The notes beneath the pieces were generated by a model. The model saw only the letters and a program-made list of their open reading frames with translations. It ran no database searches and had not been told where the DNA came from. Positions 16,749 through 25,811 of a DNA stretch of 64,000 nucleotides are shown here, piece after piece. Within the stretch, counting starts at the first letter, position 1, and the number at the start of each line of letters is the position of its first letter. This stretch comes from Oceanirhabdus sp. W0125-5 (GTDB lineage: Bacteria > Bacillota > Clostridia > Clostridiales > Clostridiaceae): positions 2,452,001 to 2,516,000 of the forward strand of contig NZ_CP115913.1 in assembly GCF_027938815.1 (NCBI RefSeq). Reading direction: 5' to 3'. A program made the position numbers and the translations under genes.

Positions 16749-17444
16749 ATGAATATTCTTTTGTTAGAAGATGAATTAGGGATAAGAAGTTTCGTAAAAG
16801 TAAATCTAAAAAGAGAAGGATATAATGTTATAGAGGCTGCATCTGGAGAAGAGGCAATTGAAAAGTTAGAAAAAGAGAAAATTGATATAGCTCTTTTAGA
16901 TGTTATGCTTCCTGGTATAAGTGGATTTGATGTGTGTAAGTATATTAGAGAAAAATACAAAAATATCAGGGTAATTATGGTAACAGCAAAGGGGCAAGAA
17001 GAAGATAAGATATCTGGATTAAGTTATGGTGCGGATGATTATGTTGTCAAACCGTTTAGTGTAAAAGAGCTTATAGCACGCGTAAATGCACAAAAAAGAA
17101 GATTGGATGAGGTTGAATTCTTATCTCATAAGAATGAGAACATACTTGAAGTACCTCCATTTAAACTTGATATAAGACAGAGAAGATTTGAAAAAGATGG
17201 AGTTGAAGTAGAGCTAACTCCTACAGAATTTTCAATAATAAAGCTATTAATGACTCATAAAGGAGAACCACTTAGTAGAAATGAGATATTAGATCAGGTA
17301 TGGGGAAGTGATTACGTAGGGGATTATAAAATTGTTGATGTTAATGTTAGGAGGATAAGAAGTAAGATTGAAAGTTCTCCATCCAAACCTGAACATTTAA
17401 AGACGGTATGGGGGTACGGATATAGCTGGCGAAAGGAAGAATAG
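16749..17444 (+). CDS. OmpR/PhoB-family response regulator
   Basis: 231 aa from ATG 16749, with GGAGG 8 bases upstream; the ATG at 16734 overlaps the previous stop and lacks a binding site. The receiver domain (1-120) has acidic EDE, phosphoacceptor Asp in LLDVMLPG, Thr in MVTAKG and Lys in VVKPF. The winged-helix DNA-binding domain (about 140-230) contains LTPTEFSIIKLLM and VDVNVRRIRSKIE. It is one base from the kinase gene, so it is its cognate regulator. Confidence 0.92.
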   Translation: MNILLLEDELGIRSFVKVNLKREGYNVIEAASGEEAIEKLEKEKIDIALLDVMLPGISGFDVCKYIREKYKNIRVIMVTAKGQEEDKISGLSYGADDYVVKPFSVKELIARVNAQKRRLDEVEFLSHKNENILEVPPFKLDIRQRRFEKDGVEVELTPTEFSIIKLLMTHKGEPLSRNEILDQVWGSDYVGDYKIVDVNVRRIRSKIESSPSKPEHLKTVWGYGYSWRKEE

Positions 17445-17445
17445 A

Positions 17446-18822
17446 ATGAAGACCATAAAAAATAAGATAGTCTTAAATTATTCTATTGTTGTTGTTCTAA
17501 CAGTATTTTCATTAGAAGTAGCATTTATACTTTTTGCTCAGAATTACTATCATAGTACAATAAAGAATTATCTCTTTAGTAGAGCAACTACAGTGAATGA
17601 AATATATAATGATAAAATGCCTCACAAGAACTTTAATGATAAAGCTAGAGAAATATACAGGGATATAATTTTAACAGATGAAAAATCAAGAGTGCAGATT
17701 ATTGATATTAATGGTGCAATTTTGGTTGATAGTGCAGGTGTTAGATTAAATGAAATATCTTCTGCAGCTGATGTCTATGAATCTTTAGAAAAAGGAGATA
17801 TTAGTTTTAGAGATGACATTGTAACAGAGCATGAAAAAATATATGCTATTTCAGTTCCAATAAAAGATTATTATAATAGAACAAAAGGGGTTGTACGTTT
17901 TAGTGTATCTCTTGAAAAAATTGGAGTTGCTATAAATAATATAATGATAATTTGCATTGTTTTAGGAATACTTGTACTACTTTTGATTTTAACCTTATCT
18001 TTAATATTAGCTAAAAGCATTGTTGTTCCAATTCAGGAATTAAAAAATGCTACAGAGCAAATGGCCAGTGGAAATTATAAAGTTAGAGCTAGCAAGATTA
18101 CAGAAGATGAGATTGGAGATTTGGCAGAAACGTTTAATTACATGGCTGAAGAAATTGATAAAAGTGAAAAAATAAAAAATGATTTTATATCATCTATTTC
18201 TCATGAACTTAGAACTCCATTAACTTCAATTCAGGGATGGAGTGAAACGTTAATGATTGAAGATGATGAAGAGGATAGAAAACTTGGATTATCAATTATA
18301 GAAAGCGAAACAAAAAGACTAATAAATCTTGTAGAAGATTTATTGGACTTTTCTAGATATCAGAAAAATACCTTTAGTTTTGATATGAACAATGTAGATA
18401 TAATAAAGCTAATTACAGATGTAGTGAATCAATATAAAGTTAAAGCCAATGAAAAAAAAATAAAGCTGACCCTCAATATAAAAGATAAAACTAGAATTAT
18501 TTGGGGAGATCAAGCTAGGCTTAAACAAGTAATGATTAATCTTTTAGAAAATGCTTATAAATTTACAGATTACAATGGAAATATTTCAGTTAATGCATAT
18601 TCTGAAGATGATAAATTTAAAATTGAAGTGTTAGATGATGGAATAGGGATAGATAAAGAAAATTTAAATAAGATATTTAAAAAATTCTTTAAAGTTGATG
18701 CCAATAAACCAGGAAGCGGTATTGGTTTAGCTTTGTGCTACGAAATAGTAAAAAGACATAATGGTGAAATAAATGTTGAAAGTGAGAAAGGTGAAGGAAC
18801 TAAATTCACTATAACATTGTAG
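17446..18822 (+). CDS. Membrane sensor histidine kinase
   Basis: 458 aa: TM1 at about 9-30, an extracytoplasmic sensor of about 135 residues, TM2 at about 168-190, HAMP (about 190-242), HisKA with phosphoacceptor His in SSISHELRTPLTSIQ, and a HATPase_c domain with N-box NLLENAYKF, G1 DDGIGID and G2 GSGIGLAL. It autophosphorylates and transfers to the regulator encoded one base upstream. The ligand is unknown; the lipoprotein two genes upstream is a candidate partner. Confidence 0.92.
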   Translation: MKTIKNKIVLNYSIVVVLTVFSLEVAFILFAQNYYHSTIKNYLFSRATTVNEIYNDKMPHKNFNDKAREIYRDIILTDEKSRVQIIDINGAILVDSAGVRLNEISSAADVYESLEKGDISFRDDIVTEHEKIYAISVPIKDYYNRTKGVVRFSVSLEKIGVAINNIMIICIVLGILVLLLILTLSLILAKSIVVPIQELKNATEQMASGNYKVRASKITEDEIGDLAETFNYMAEEIDKSEKIKNDFISSISHELRTPLTSIQGWSETLMIEDDEEDRKLGLSIIESETKRLINLVEDLLDFSRYQKNTFSFDMNNVDIIKLITDVVNQYKVKANEKKIKLTLNIKDKTRIIWGDQARLKQVMINLLENAYKFTDYNGNISVNAYSEDDKFKIEVLDDGIGIDKENLNKIFKKFFKVDANKPGSGIGLALCYEIVKRHNGEINVESEKGEGTKFTITL

Positions 18823-18846
18823 TTTGTAGTATTTGGGGGGATTTAA

Positions 18847-19698
18847 GTGATAACTATTGTTGCATGTGGTGAGAGTGGAATTAGAGCAATGGAAAATCTA
18901 AATATCAACAAACATTGGGATTCTAATAGAGTTGCAATACATCTTGATAGAACAATAAAATTATCAAATAGATATGATAAAAACATATATTTAGGAGATT
19001 GCATTGACAAAGTATTAAATAGTAAAGGTCGAATGGAAATTTCATATCATAATGAAGGAGTAATTCAAGGAAGACTTTCAAAATATTTTATTAATACAGA
19101 AATTGCAATTGTAATAGGGACAATTAAGGATGAAAGAGATTCAACTCTTATTGAATCTACATGTCGATTGATTAGTAAAATGGGAATACTAAACCTTTTA
19201 ATGGTAAGCAAAGAATATAATAATGATCATTTACAAGATATAATATATAAAGCCTCTTTAAAATCCCTTTCAGATAGTTGCAGTTCTATGTTTCAGGTGA
19301 ATCGTAAGGAGTTTGAGGATAATGTTATTCAATTAGCTAATAACTTTTATGAATTAATTAATTTTAATGGAATATTTAATTTAAATGTAGGTGATTTTTA
19401 TAAGATTTTTAACGGAGGTAAATCTTCATATTTTACTTATGCAACTGCAAGTGGAAAAGATAGAAGTAAAAAAGTTGTTGGAGAAATTCTTAGTAATGTG
19501 GAGATTGTTAGAAGATTAATGGTGGCTGAAAATATACTTATTAATATCACCGGAAATAAATCATTAGGATTACATGAAATAAAAAATATTACAGAAGTAA
19601 TATATGAGAATATTAATGAAGAAGCAGGTATTGTTTTTGGAACATTGATAAATGATAAGTATGTAGAAGACATTAAAGTATCTTTGATTATAAATTAA
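18847..19698 (+). CDS. Divergent FtsZ/tubulin-like protein lacking GTPase signature
   Basis: 283 aa from GTG 18847, with GGGGGG 6 bases upstream. It can be laid along the FtsZ core: ITIVACGESGIRAMENL at the T1 loop, IAIVIGTIKDERDST at the T4 position, then LINFNGIFNLNVGDF, ATASGKDRS and ILINITGNKSLGLHEI at the FtsZ segments that read roughly LI.PGL.NLDFAD, ASGE(D/N)RA and VL.NIT.G.DL.L.E. The T4 box GGGTGTG is gone and the T7 first Asp is Asn (NLNVGD); the second Asp is kept. It ends with the core, with no linker or FtsZ tail peptide. It is therefore likely a non-GTPase paralog. It follows the kinase by 24 bases and has its own terminator. Function unknown. Confidence 0.72.
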   Translation: MITIVACGESGIRAMENLNINKHWDSNRVAIHLDRTIKLSNRYDKNIYLGDCIDKVLNSKGRMEISYHNEGVIQGRLSKYFINTEIAIVIGTIKDERDSTLIESTCRLISKMGILNLLMVSKEYNNDHLQDIIYKASLKSLSDSCSSMFQVNRKEFEDNVIQLANNFYELINFNGIFNLNVGDFYKIFNGGKSSYFTYATASGKDRSKKVVGEILSNVEIVRRLMVAENILINITGNKSLGLHEIKNITEVIYENINEEAGIVFGTLINDKYVEDIKVSLIIN

Positions 19699-19702
19699 TT
19701 AA

Positions 19703-19732
19703 AAAAAAGCTCTCATAGAGAGCTTTTTTAGT
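19703..19732. terminator. Terminator after the FtsZ-like gene
   Basis: AAAAAAGCTCTC/GAGAGCTTTTTT with a 3-base loop; it can work in both directions and overlaps the 3' end of the leftward frameshifted small gene. Confidence 0.85.
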
Positions 19733-19858
19733 ATGGTCTGGTTTTAGTTGGTTTGTCCTTATATCTATGAATTACAATAGGACCATAGGTTGTATTAATA
19801 AAATCGATGTCTAAAACTTGTTGTTTTTTATTCTTATCTTTCTTTTTTTATCCTTCAA
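19728..19858 (-). pseudogene. Small basic protein gene with a one-base A-tract frameshift
   Basis: A TTG at 19858 with GGGAG 8 bases upstream opens a Lys-rich frame that breaks at a run of seven A (plus-strand T7, 19843-19849). With eight A the frame would continue to TAA at 19728, giving about 43 residues ending INTTYGPIVIHRYKDKPTK then TRPY. That C-terminal part looks protein-like and is free of stops. It may be a genuine pseudogene, a phase-variable tract or a sequence error. I do not recognise the product. Confidence 0.4.
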
Positions 19859-19907
19859 ATCCTACACTCCCTTCTTTTATATTTTGTCCAACAATAATAA
19901 ATTTATT

Positions 19908-20699
19908 TTACTTAATAATTAGAAAAAATATAAAGGAAATAATACATACTATATAAGATTTGGTTAGAAGCCAATATAAATCATTTTTTTCAATATTTTT
20001 ATTAGTACCATATTTTATTAATTTACAACTAGATACTTCTTTATAATCAATTACTAGAAAAGTACCTTGTAATGTAATCATAATTATTTCAACATTTATA
20101 AGAGGATCAATTAAAAGATTTTTAAAAAACATGTTTTTAAAGTTTAATTGATTTATTTTTTTAGTTAATATTAATATAAACATTAAGAAAATTGAAGTAA
20201 TAAGACTTGGAAGAATACATAAAAAATTATATATATATTTAATATATTTAGTTTTTTTAATATTCATTGATAAAATAAAACATATTATTAAAGCCATAAG
20301 ATTATTTAAAATACCTATGTATAATAAGGGTGCCATAAAGCCAAGTACAAGACTTCTTGATATTAGAGATATAAATTTATGGCAATTTTCATTATTAGAT
20401 TTTAATGTTAATTTTTCAATTGACGAGAAATTCAACAATATAAAGATAGTGAAAAAATTATAAAAATTGAAGTTCTTAATTAAAAGAATATTACTTTTTG
20501 ATGTTATTGAATTTACTTTAATACATATAAGTGAAATAATTATTGAAATAATAACAATATATAATAACATTATTAGTTCATATATTGTTTTTTTATTAAA
20601 TAACTTATAGAAAAGAAATTGCATTTTATGTATGAATAACTTTTTATTAATTTTTATAAATAGAAAACTAATTAGAATACCTAAAATATAACCTGACAT
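19908..20699 (-). CDS. Polytopic membrane protein, unknown
   Basis: 263 aa from the ATG at 20699, which has AAGGTGAG about 7 bases upstream; a GTG at 20711 sits too close to that site. Six to eight hydrophobic segments rich in Ile/Phe/Leu alternate with Lys/Asn loops; no catalytic motif is visible. Base composition is even more AT-rich than the neighbours. I do not recognise it. It is a single leftward gene, divergent from pcp. Confidence 0.55.
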   Translation of the reverse strand: MSGYILGILISFLFIKINKKLFIHKMQFLFYKLFNKKTIYELIMLLYIVIISIIISLICIKVNSITSKSNILLIKNFNFYNFFTIFILLNFSSIEKLTLKSNNENCHKFISLISRSLVLGFMAPLLYIGILNNLMALIICFILSMNIKKTKYIKYIYNFLCILPSLITSIFLMFILILTKKINQLNFKNMFFKNLLIDPLINVEIIMITLQGTFLVIDYKEVSSCKLIKYGTNKNIEKNDLYWLLTKSYIVCIISFIFFLIIK

Positions 20700-20834
20700 A
20701 CATTCACTCACCTTCTAAAATATCTATATGATTCTATTTATGATTTTTAAGTTAAATATATACACCTATATAAAAAGTTTAACATCTTTTTGTGAAAATT
20801 CAAATAATTTTCATGAAGTGAAATGGTTATAAAA

Positions 20835-20865
20835 ACTATTTAATTACGTAAAATTTTTAAATAGT
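20835..20865. promoter_or_regulatory. Inverted repeat in the region upstream of pcp
   Basis: The perfect arms ACTATTTAA (20835-20843) and TTAAATAGT (20857-20865) lie 108 bases before pcp, in the 273-base divergent region. It may be an operator for either gene; AT-rich chance is possible. Confidence 0.3.
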
Positions 20866-20972
20866 GTTAATTTTGTTAAGTACTTTACAGAAATTATGTT
20901 AAACTACAACTAATATATATATAATAGAAAAACATAATTATTAAATATCTTAAGAAAAAATGGAGGGAATTT

Positions 20973-21614
20973 ATGAAAATATTGATAACTGGTTTTACAC
21001 CTTTTGGTGGAGAAAAAATAAATCCTGCATTTGAAGCAATCAATAATATGAGAAGTAACATAAATGGTGTAGAAATTATAAAAAAAGAATTACCTACTGT
21101 TTTTAGAAAGTCATTAGGGATATTATATCACACTATTGAGTGTGAAGAGCCAGATGTGGTAATTTGCGTAGGACAAGCTGGAGGAAGATCAGGAATATCT
21201 GTTGAAAGAGTAGCTATTAACGTGGATGATGCAAGGATTCCTGATAATGATGGGAAGCAGCCAATTGATGAGAGAATCTATAATGATGGAGAAAATGCAT
21301 ATTTCACTAATTTGCCAATTAAAGCTATGGTGAAGAAACTAAAACAGGAGAATATTCCTAGTGAAGTATCTAATACAGCGGGTACATATGTATGTAATCA
21401 TTTAATGTATGGTCTCTTATATTACATTCATAAGAATAATTGTGATATTAGGGGGGGATTTGTGCATGTACCTTTTTTACCAGAACAAGCGATAAATAAA
21501 AGAAATATGCCATCCATGTCCTTAGATGTTATAACAAAAGGTTTAGAAACTATGGTTGAAGCTATCGTAGAAAATAAAAAAGATATTAAAGAAGCAGGTG
21601 GTAAGATATTTTAG
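20973..21614 (+). CDS. pcp: Pyrrolidone-carboxylate peptidase
   Basis: 213 aa. It begins [18 protein letters not shown], the signature opening of family C15. The catalytic triad is visible: Glu in the [17 protein letters not shown] block (about residue 80), Cys in [15 protein letters not shown] (about 143) and His in [10 protein letters not shown] (about 167). It removes N-terminal pyroglutamate from peptides in the cytoplasm. It has a TGGAGGG ribosome binding site. Confidence 0.94.
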   Translation: MKILITGFTPFGGEKINPAFEAINNMRSNINGVEIIKKELPTVFRKSLGILYHTIECEEPDVVICVGQAGGRSGISVERVAINVDDARIPDNDGKQPIDERIYNDGENAYFTNLPIKAMVKKLKQENIPSEVSNTAGTYVCNHLMYGLLYYIHKNNCDIRGGFVHVPFLPEQAINKRNMPSMSLDVITKGLETMVEAIVENKKDIKEAGGKIF

Positions 21615-21702
21615 TTAGTATTATTCTAAGAAGTATTAATATAATGAAAATTAATAAAAATGTTTTATCATGAGTAAATGGTAAATATTAAGGTGAAGTG
21701 AT

Positions 21703-22383
21703 ATGTATAAAGAATTATTTAATGTTAAACTACAAGATGAAATGGAGTCATACTTTCTAAAGAAGCTTGCACCAAAAGGAAAAATCAAAGTTTTTAGAAA
21801 AAATACAATAATTGACCCTGTTGATAGTGATAATATTTATGTATTTGTTGAAGGGGAAGGATATCAGACACTTATAAGCTCTGATGGAAAAGAAAAGTTG
21901 TTTTTTAATCTATATAGAGGAACGATATTTGGAGAAATGGATTACTTTGAGGAGGAAAGAACCTGTAGTATTACCAAAATTACAAAAGATGCAAAAATAT
22001 CAATAGTTAATCGAAAGACTCTTGAAGAAGAATTATTGAAGAAACCTCATATCTACAGATATTTTCTTCATAGCATAACAAGAAAATATAGATTAATTAT
22101 GGTGAATTCTGCAGATTCACAATTTAATGATGCTATAGGAATGGTAGCAAGTTTTATATTACATATGGTGTATCTACAAAATAATGAATTGAAAAATGAT
22201 AACAGTACAATAATGAGAAATATAACACATGAGGAGATGTCTTTAAGACTTGGAATTTCAAGAACTACAGTAACTAATTGTATAAATCATTTAAAAAAAG
22301 AAGGTATAATATCAATTATTAATAGAAGTTTAAAAATTGATGATATTAATAGACTTGAATCTCTGAGAAATACATATTGGTAA
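21703..22383 (+). CDS. Crp/Fnr-family transcriptional regulator
   Basis: 226 aa. An N-terminal cyclic-nucleotide-binding-like barrel (about 25-115; FNLYRGTIFGEMDYF) and a C-terminal winged helix (about 150-220; MSLRLGISRTTVTNCINHLKKEG). The four N-terminal cysteines of an Fe-S Fnr are absent, and the phosphate-binding arginine/serine cassette of a true cAMP receptor is not obvious, so the effector is open. It is separated from pcp by 88 bases. Confidence 0.82.
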   Translation: MYKELFNVKLQDEMESYFLKKLAPKGKIKVFRKNTIIDPVDSDNIYVFVEGEGYQTLISSDGKEKLFFNLYRGTIFGEMDYFEEERTCSITKITKDAKISIVNRKTLEEELLKKPHIYRYFLHSITRKYRLIMVNSADSQFNDAIGMVASFILHMVYLQNNELKNDNSTIMRNITHEEMSLRLGISRTTVTNCINHLKKEGIISIINRSLKIDDINRLESLRNTYW

Positions 22384-22417
22384 AATAAAAGGCACCTATT
22401 TTAGTGCCTTTTATTTT
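22382..22417. terminator. Bidirectional terminator between Crp/Fnr and PAP2 genes
   Basis: A 14-bp stem AAAATAAAAGGCAC/GTGCCTTTTATTTT with an 8-base loop between convergent genes; the PAP2 gene's stop codon lies inside it. Confidence 0.88.
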
Positions 22418-23241
22418 ATATATTTTTTGAAGCAATAAGGAGCTCCCGCAATTACCCATAGACCAATAAGTCCATATCTAAATAAATCTCCTAAATTACC
22501 TGCAGGTAATATGATTTTAAATAAAATTTTTATTGCTAGGACAATTGATAATCCAAATAAAACTTTCAATATATTTTGTTTAAGGGTGCCTTTTACATTG
22601 AAATTAATTAAATTTTGTTCTAGTATCATACCAATTATAAAACCATTCATAATTCCAACGATTTTTACATAGTCACTACTATTAAAAAATAATAAACCAA
22701 GAACACTAATAATGGCAATTACAATTAATGGAACATAATTGCCTTTTTTTAGAGTGAATTCGATTATTATGTTAGATATAAAAACACATACAATACCAAT
22801 TATTATTGCTCCAATTACATCACTTGGCCAGTGTACACCTAAATACAGTCTTGATATTCCAACAAGTATAATTATTAGTGTACCAAAAAGGTAGAGCCAT
22901 CTTTTTTTTAAGTTCACCATTAAGGATGTCCAAAAAGTAGTAGTTCCCTGGGTATGACCACTTGGAAAAGACATTCCAGTTGCTGTCTCTACTCTTAGTG
23001 AATTAATTCCCTCTAGGCCAATTGGACGTTTGACATTAAGTAATTCCTTAAGACCACCATTTATAGTCATACTAAAGAAAAGTGAGAAACCTAATTTATA
23101 TCCAAGTTTCTTGTCCATACACCAGAAAATTATACATAACACTAGTGTATAAAAAATTTCCTCTCCAAAGATTGTAATTATAATGAAAATATTATCTACT
23201 ACTGGATTGGAGAGAGTTTGTAAAAATTTAATTAATTCCAC
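22411..23241 (-). CDS. PAP2-family membrane phosphatase
   Basis: 276 aa from GTG with GGGGAGG upstream. The phosphatidic-acid-phosphatase triad is complete: KRPIG (motif 1, about residue 75), SFPSGHTQG (motif 2) and SRLYLGVHWPSDV (motif 3). Multiple membrane helices follow. It likely dephosphorylates a lipid phosphate such as undecaprenyl diphosphate or phosphatidic acid; the exact substrate cannot be read. It is third in a leftward operon after birA and a phosphodiesterase, with a 26-base gap. Confidence 0.88.
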   Translation of the reverse strand: MELIKFLQTLSNPVVDNIFIIITIFGEEIFYTLVLCIIFWCMDKKLGYKLGFSLFFSMTINGGLKELLNVKRPIGLEGINSLRVETATGMSFPSGHTQGTTTFWTSLMVNLKKRWLYLFGTLIIILVGISRLYLGVHWPSDVIGAIIIGIVCVFISNIIIEFTLKKGNYVPLIVIAIISVLGLLFFNSSDYVKIVGIMNGFIIGMILEQNLINFNVKGTLKQNILKVLFGLSIVLAIKILFKIILPAGNLGDLFRYGLIGLWVIAGAPYCFKKYIK

Positions 23242-23267
23242 GATTTAGCCTCCCCTTGAAAATAGAA

Positions 23268-24569
23268 TTATAGTAACAATTCATCAATGGATTTTCCATC
23301 CATTCCTTCAATTCTTTCATTAATAAGTTTACAAAATGTAGGAGCTATATCAACAAGATTCATATGTTCAATTTCTAAACCTTTTGATATTCCTTTACCA
23401 GAAGCAAAGAATAGAGTTTTGTAATCATCTTCCTTTGGATTGTACCCATGATGAGCAACTCCTTTAGACGGGTCATTTTTTTCAACATAAACATTGCTTT
23501 TATAATTGTTTGTGAAATAAAAACCATCTTTAGCTTCTAGCATAATGGAAATATTATTTCCTACATTAAAACTATTAAGAGAATCATCAGTATAAACATT
23601 TTTTATCCCAAGCGTGTTTAAAGTAGTTTTATTAAATAATGATAAAAGGCGATTCTTTGTCAAAGTATCTTTAACAAAGATTTCGCAGGACCCATCGCAC
23701 TTGTGAGCGTATGCAGTATATTCAATAAGTTCTCCATCAGGAGATAAATTAATGAAGTTATTATCTCTTAAGAAAGCATTTATATTTATCATATACTCTA
23801 CATCTTTAAAAGAATGATCTCCTAAAATGAAAAAGGTTGTATCTTCCAAAGTATTTTTATCTTTTAATAAAGATAGAATTCTACCTAATCTTTCATCATG
23901 GCGTTTCAAAGCTTCGTAGGATTCTTTTGAGTTAGTTCCAAAGCTATGTCTCATAGAATCAAGATCAACAAGATGTATTAAAGATAAATCCACATCATTT
24001 TTAAGCACATCAAGGGCGCATTCAGTAGTGAAATTATCTAAATAGGGTTGAGATATTCCTTTCAAGTTATGACCATGCTTGATAAAACATTTTAACATGA
24101 ACAATGTACTGCTGTATTTAAGTGAAACTGAAGCTTGAGATTTATATTTTCCATGTGGAAGAATCTCTGCTAGGTTATATTTAATTTTACAACCTCCAGT
24201 TACAGGCCAAAACAAGGTTGCTATTTTCATGTTTTTTTCTTTTGCTACATCAATTAGTGTCTTCCTTTTTATATAGTTATAAAACCAAAACCAATCAGGT
24301 TTCTCTGTACCTGGCTGAAATAAGTAATTATTGTATATTCCATGTTTATTAGGATAACAACCAGTAAGTATTGTAGCATGACATGGATAAGTGACACTGG
24401 GATATATACTAGTCACCTTCTTAACTACAGAACCATTATTTATGAGTTTAGAAAAGTTAGGAAGGGTTTTTAAAAATTCTAGGTCTTCGCTCCTAAGAGC
24501 ATCAATAGAAATAATTACGTATTTAGATTTTTTATCATAAGGTTTAAGAATACTTTTTAAATGTTTCAT
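23268..24569 (-). CDS. Nucleotide pyrophosphatase/phosphodiesterase family enzyme
   Basis: 433 aa, cytoplasmic by sequence (no signal peptide). The alkaline-phosphatase-superfamily metal sites are visible: VIISIDALRSED, nucleophile Thr in SVTYPCHATILTG, LVDLDSMRHSFG, LGDHSF and GVAHHGY. The NPP-type opening PNFSKL...G and GCYPNKHGIYNN fits type I phosphodiesterases/nucleotide pyrophosphatases, which cleave phosphodiester or pyrophosphate bonds. It lies 17 bases downstream of birA; the operon link with PAP2 suggests phosphate-ester turnover, but the substrate is unknown. Confidence 0.85.
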   Translation of the reverse strand: MKHLKSILKPYDKKSKYVIISIDALRSEDLEFLKTLPNFSKLINNGSVVKKVTSIYPSVTYPCHATILTGCYPNKHGIYNNYLFQPGTEKPDWFWFYNYIKRKTLIDVAKEKNMKIATLFWPVTGGCKIKYNLAEILPHGKYKSQASVSLKYSSTLFMLKCFIKHGHNLKGISQPYLDNFTTECALDVLKNDVDLSLIHLVDLDSMRHSFGTNSKESYEALKRHDERLGRILSLLKDKNTLEDTTFFILGDHSFKDVEYMININAFLRDNNFINLSPDGELIEYTAYAHKCDGSCEIFVKDTLTKNRLLSLFNKTTLNTLGIKNVYTDDSLNSFNVGNNISIMLEAKDGFYFTNNYKSNVYVEKNDPSKGVAHHGYNPKEDDYKTLFFASGKGISKGLEIEHMNLVDIAPTFCKLINERIEGMDGKSIDELLL

Positions 24570-24586
24570 AATAAAATCTCCTAAAA

Positions 24587-25564
24587 TTATTCCATAGATT
24601 TTCTAACAGATACTTCCCCAGAAATTAAATTACTCAAGGTTCCATCCTCATATTTTACTATTAATTCACCGTTCGCATCTATAGACTCTGCTATTGCAGG
24701 TGTTTTTTCAGAACCTTTTATTACAAAGATTTTTTTTCCTAAAAGAAGAGAACGTTTACGGCATATTTCGAAGGAACTTTCAGCGCTACCTGTATTTATA
24801 AATTCAAAGTACAATTTTTCAAAATGTTTTAAAAAGCTAGCTATAATCTGTTTTCTTGAAAATTGCTTGTTATACTCTATTTTAAGAGAGGTTGCGATAG
24901 GTTTTAACTCATCTGGAAATTCTGTTTGGTTTATATTTACATTTATCCCTATTCCCATTACTACGTAGTTTATTTTATTAAGTTCTGAACTCATCTCTGT
25001 TAAAATCCCGCATACCTTTTTGTTATTTACTATAATATCGTTTGGCCATTTAATATTACATTCAACATCTATTTCTTCAAAGGCAAGTGAAAGAGCAGCG
25101 GCACTGATTTGAGTAACTTTTGCAACATGAATAGGATTTATGTCTGGTTTTAATACAACTGACATTGATATAGAAGAACCTTTCGGTGATGACCAATTAC
25201 GCCCTAGTCTACCTCTTCCAGAAGTTTGTTCTTCACTTAAAATTACGGAACCTTCCACTAATCCTTGATCACATAATAGTTTAGCTTGAGAGTTTGTAGA
25301 ATGTATTGAATCGTAATGTACAATGTTTTTTCCAAAAACTTGTGTTTCAAGAAGTGGAGTTATTTCTTCTGATGTAATTAAATCAGGTGAAGAAATTAAT
25401 CGATAGCCTTTTCTTGATATAGATTCAATTTCGTACCCCTCCTTCTTTAATTGTGTTATGTACTTCCAAATTGCAGCTCTAGTTATTCCAAATCTATCAC
25501 TTAACATTTGACCAGATATAAAATCATCATTAGACTTCAGTATATTTAATATTTCTTTTTTCAT
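24587..25564 (-). CDS. birA: Bifunctional biotin-protein ligase / biotin repressor
   Basis: 325 aa. The N-terminal winged helix (about 1-65; GQMLSDRFGITRAAIWKYI) is followed by a ligase core with the biotinyl-AMP loop SGRGRLGRNW, substrate residues in KWPNDIIVNNKKVCGIL and VMGIGINVN, and a C-terminal SH3-like domain. Presence of the HTH means it can repress biotin genes as well as biotinylate carrier proteins. It leads a leftward operon. Confidence 0.94.
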   Translation of the reverse strand: MKKEILNILKSNDDFISGQMLSDRFGITRAAIWKYITQLKKEGYEIESISRKGYRLISSPDLITSEEITPLLETQVFGKNIVHYDSIHSTNSQAKLLCDQGLVEGSVILSEEQTSGRGRLGRNWSSPKGSSISMSVVLKPDINPIHVAKVTQISAAALSLAFEEIDVECNIKWPNDIIVNNKKVCGILTEMSSELNKINYVVMGIGINVNINQTEFPDELKPIATSLKIEYNKQFSRKQIIASFLKHFEKLYFEFINTGSAESSFEICRKRSLLLGKKIFVIKGSEKTPAIAESIDANGELIVKYEDGTLSNLISGEVSVRKSME

Positions 25565-25579
25565 TTGAGCCTCCTAAAT

Positions 25580-25607
25580 ATAATTAAATTATATGTAATT
25601 TAATTAT
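25580..25607. promoter_or_regulatory. Perfect 12-bp inverted repeat upstream of birA
   Basis: ATAATTAAATTA / TAATTTAATTAT with a 4-base spacer, 16 bases before the birA start. It could be an operator or part of the promoter; being pure A/T outside the loop, chance cannot be excluded. Confidence 0.35.
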
Positions 25608-25811
25608 ACCATTAAAGATAAAAATCACCATATTATATTTTAATCACAGGAGAGTGTGCGATATTCTTATAAATTGTATGAAATATTAAAAAAGGTAAAA
25701 TATTAATTATATACTATATATTTATATAGCTCTTGAAATAAAGTAATATAAATTTGAATTTTATGGTAAAATATTTATGGTTATCAAATTAATGATAGGG
25801 AGTTGATACAT

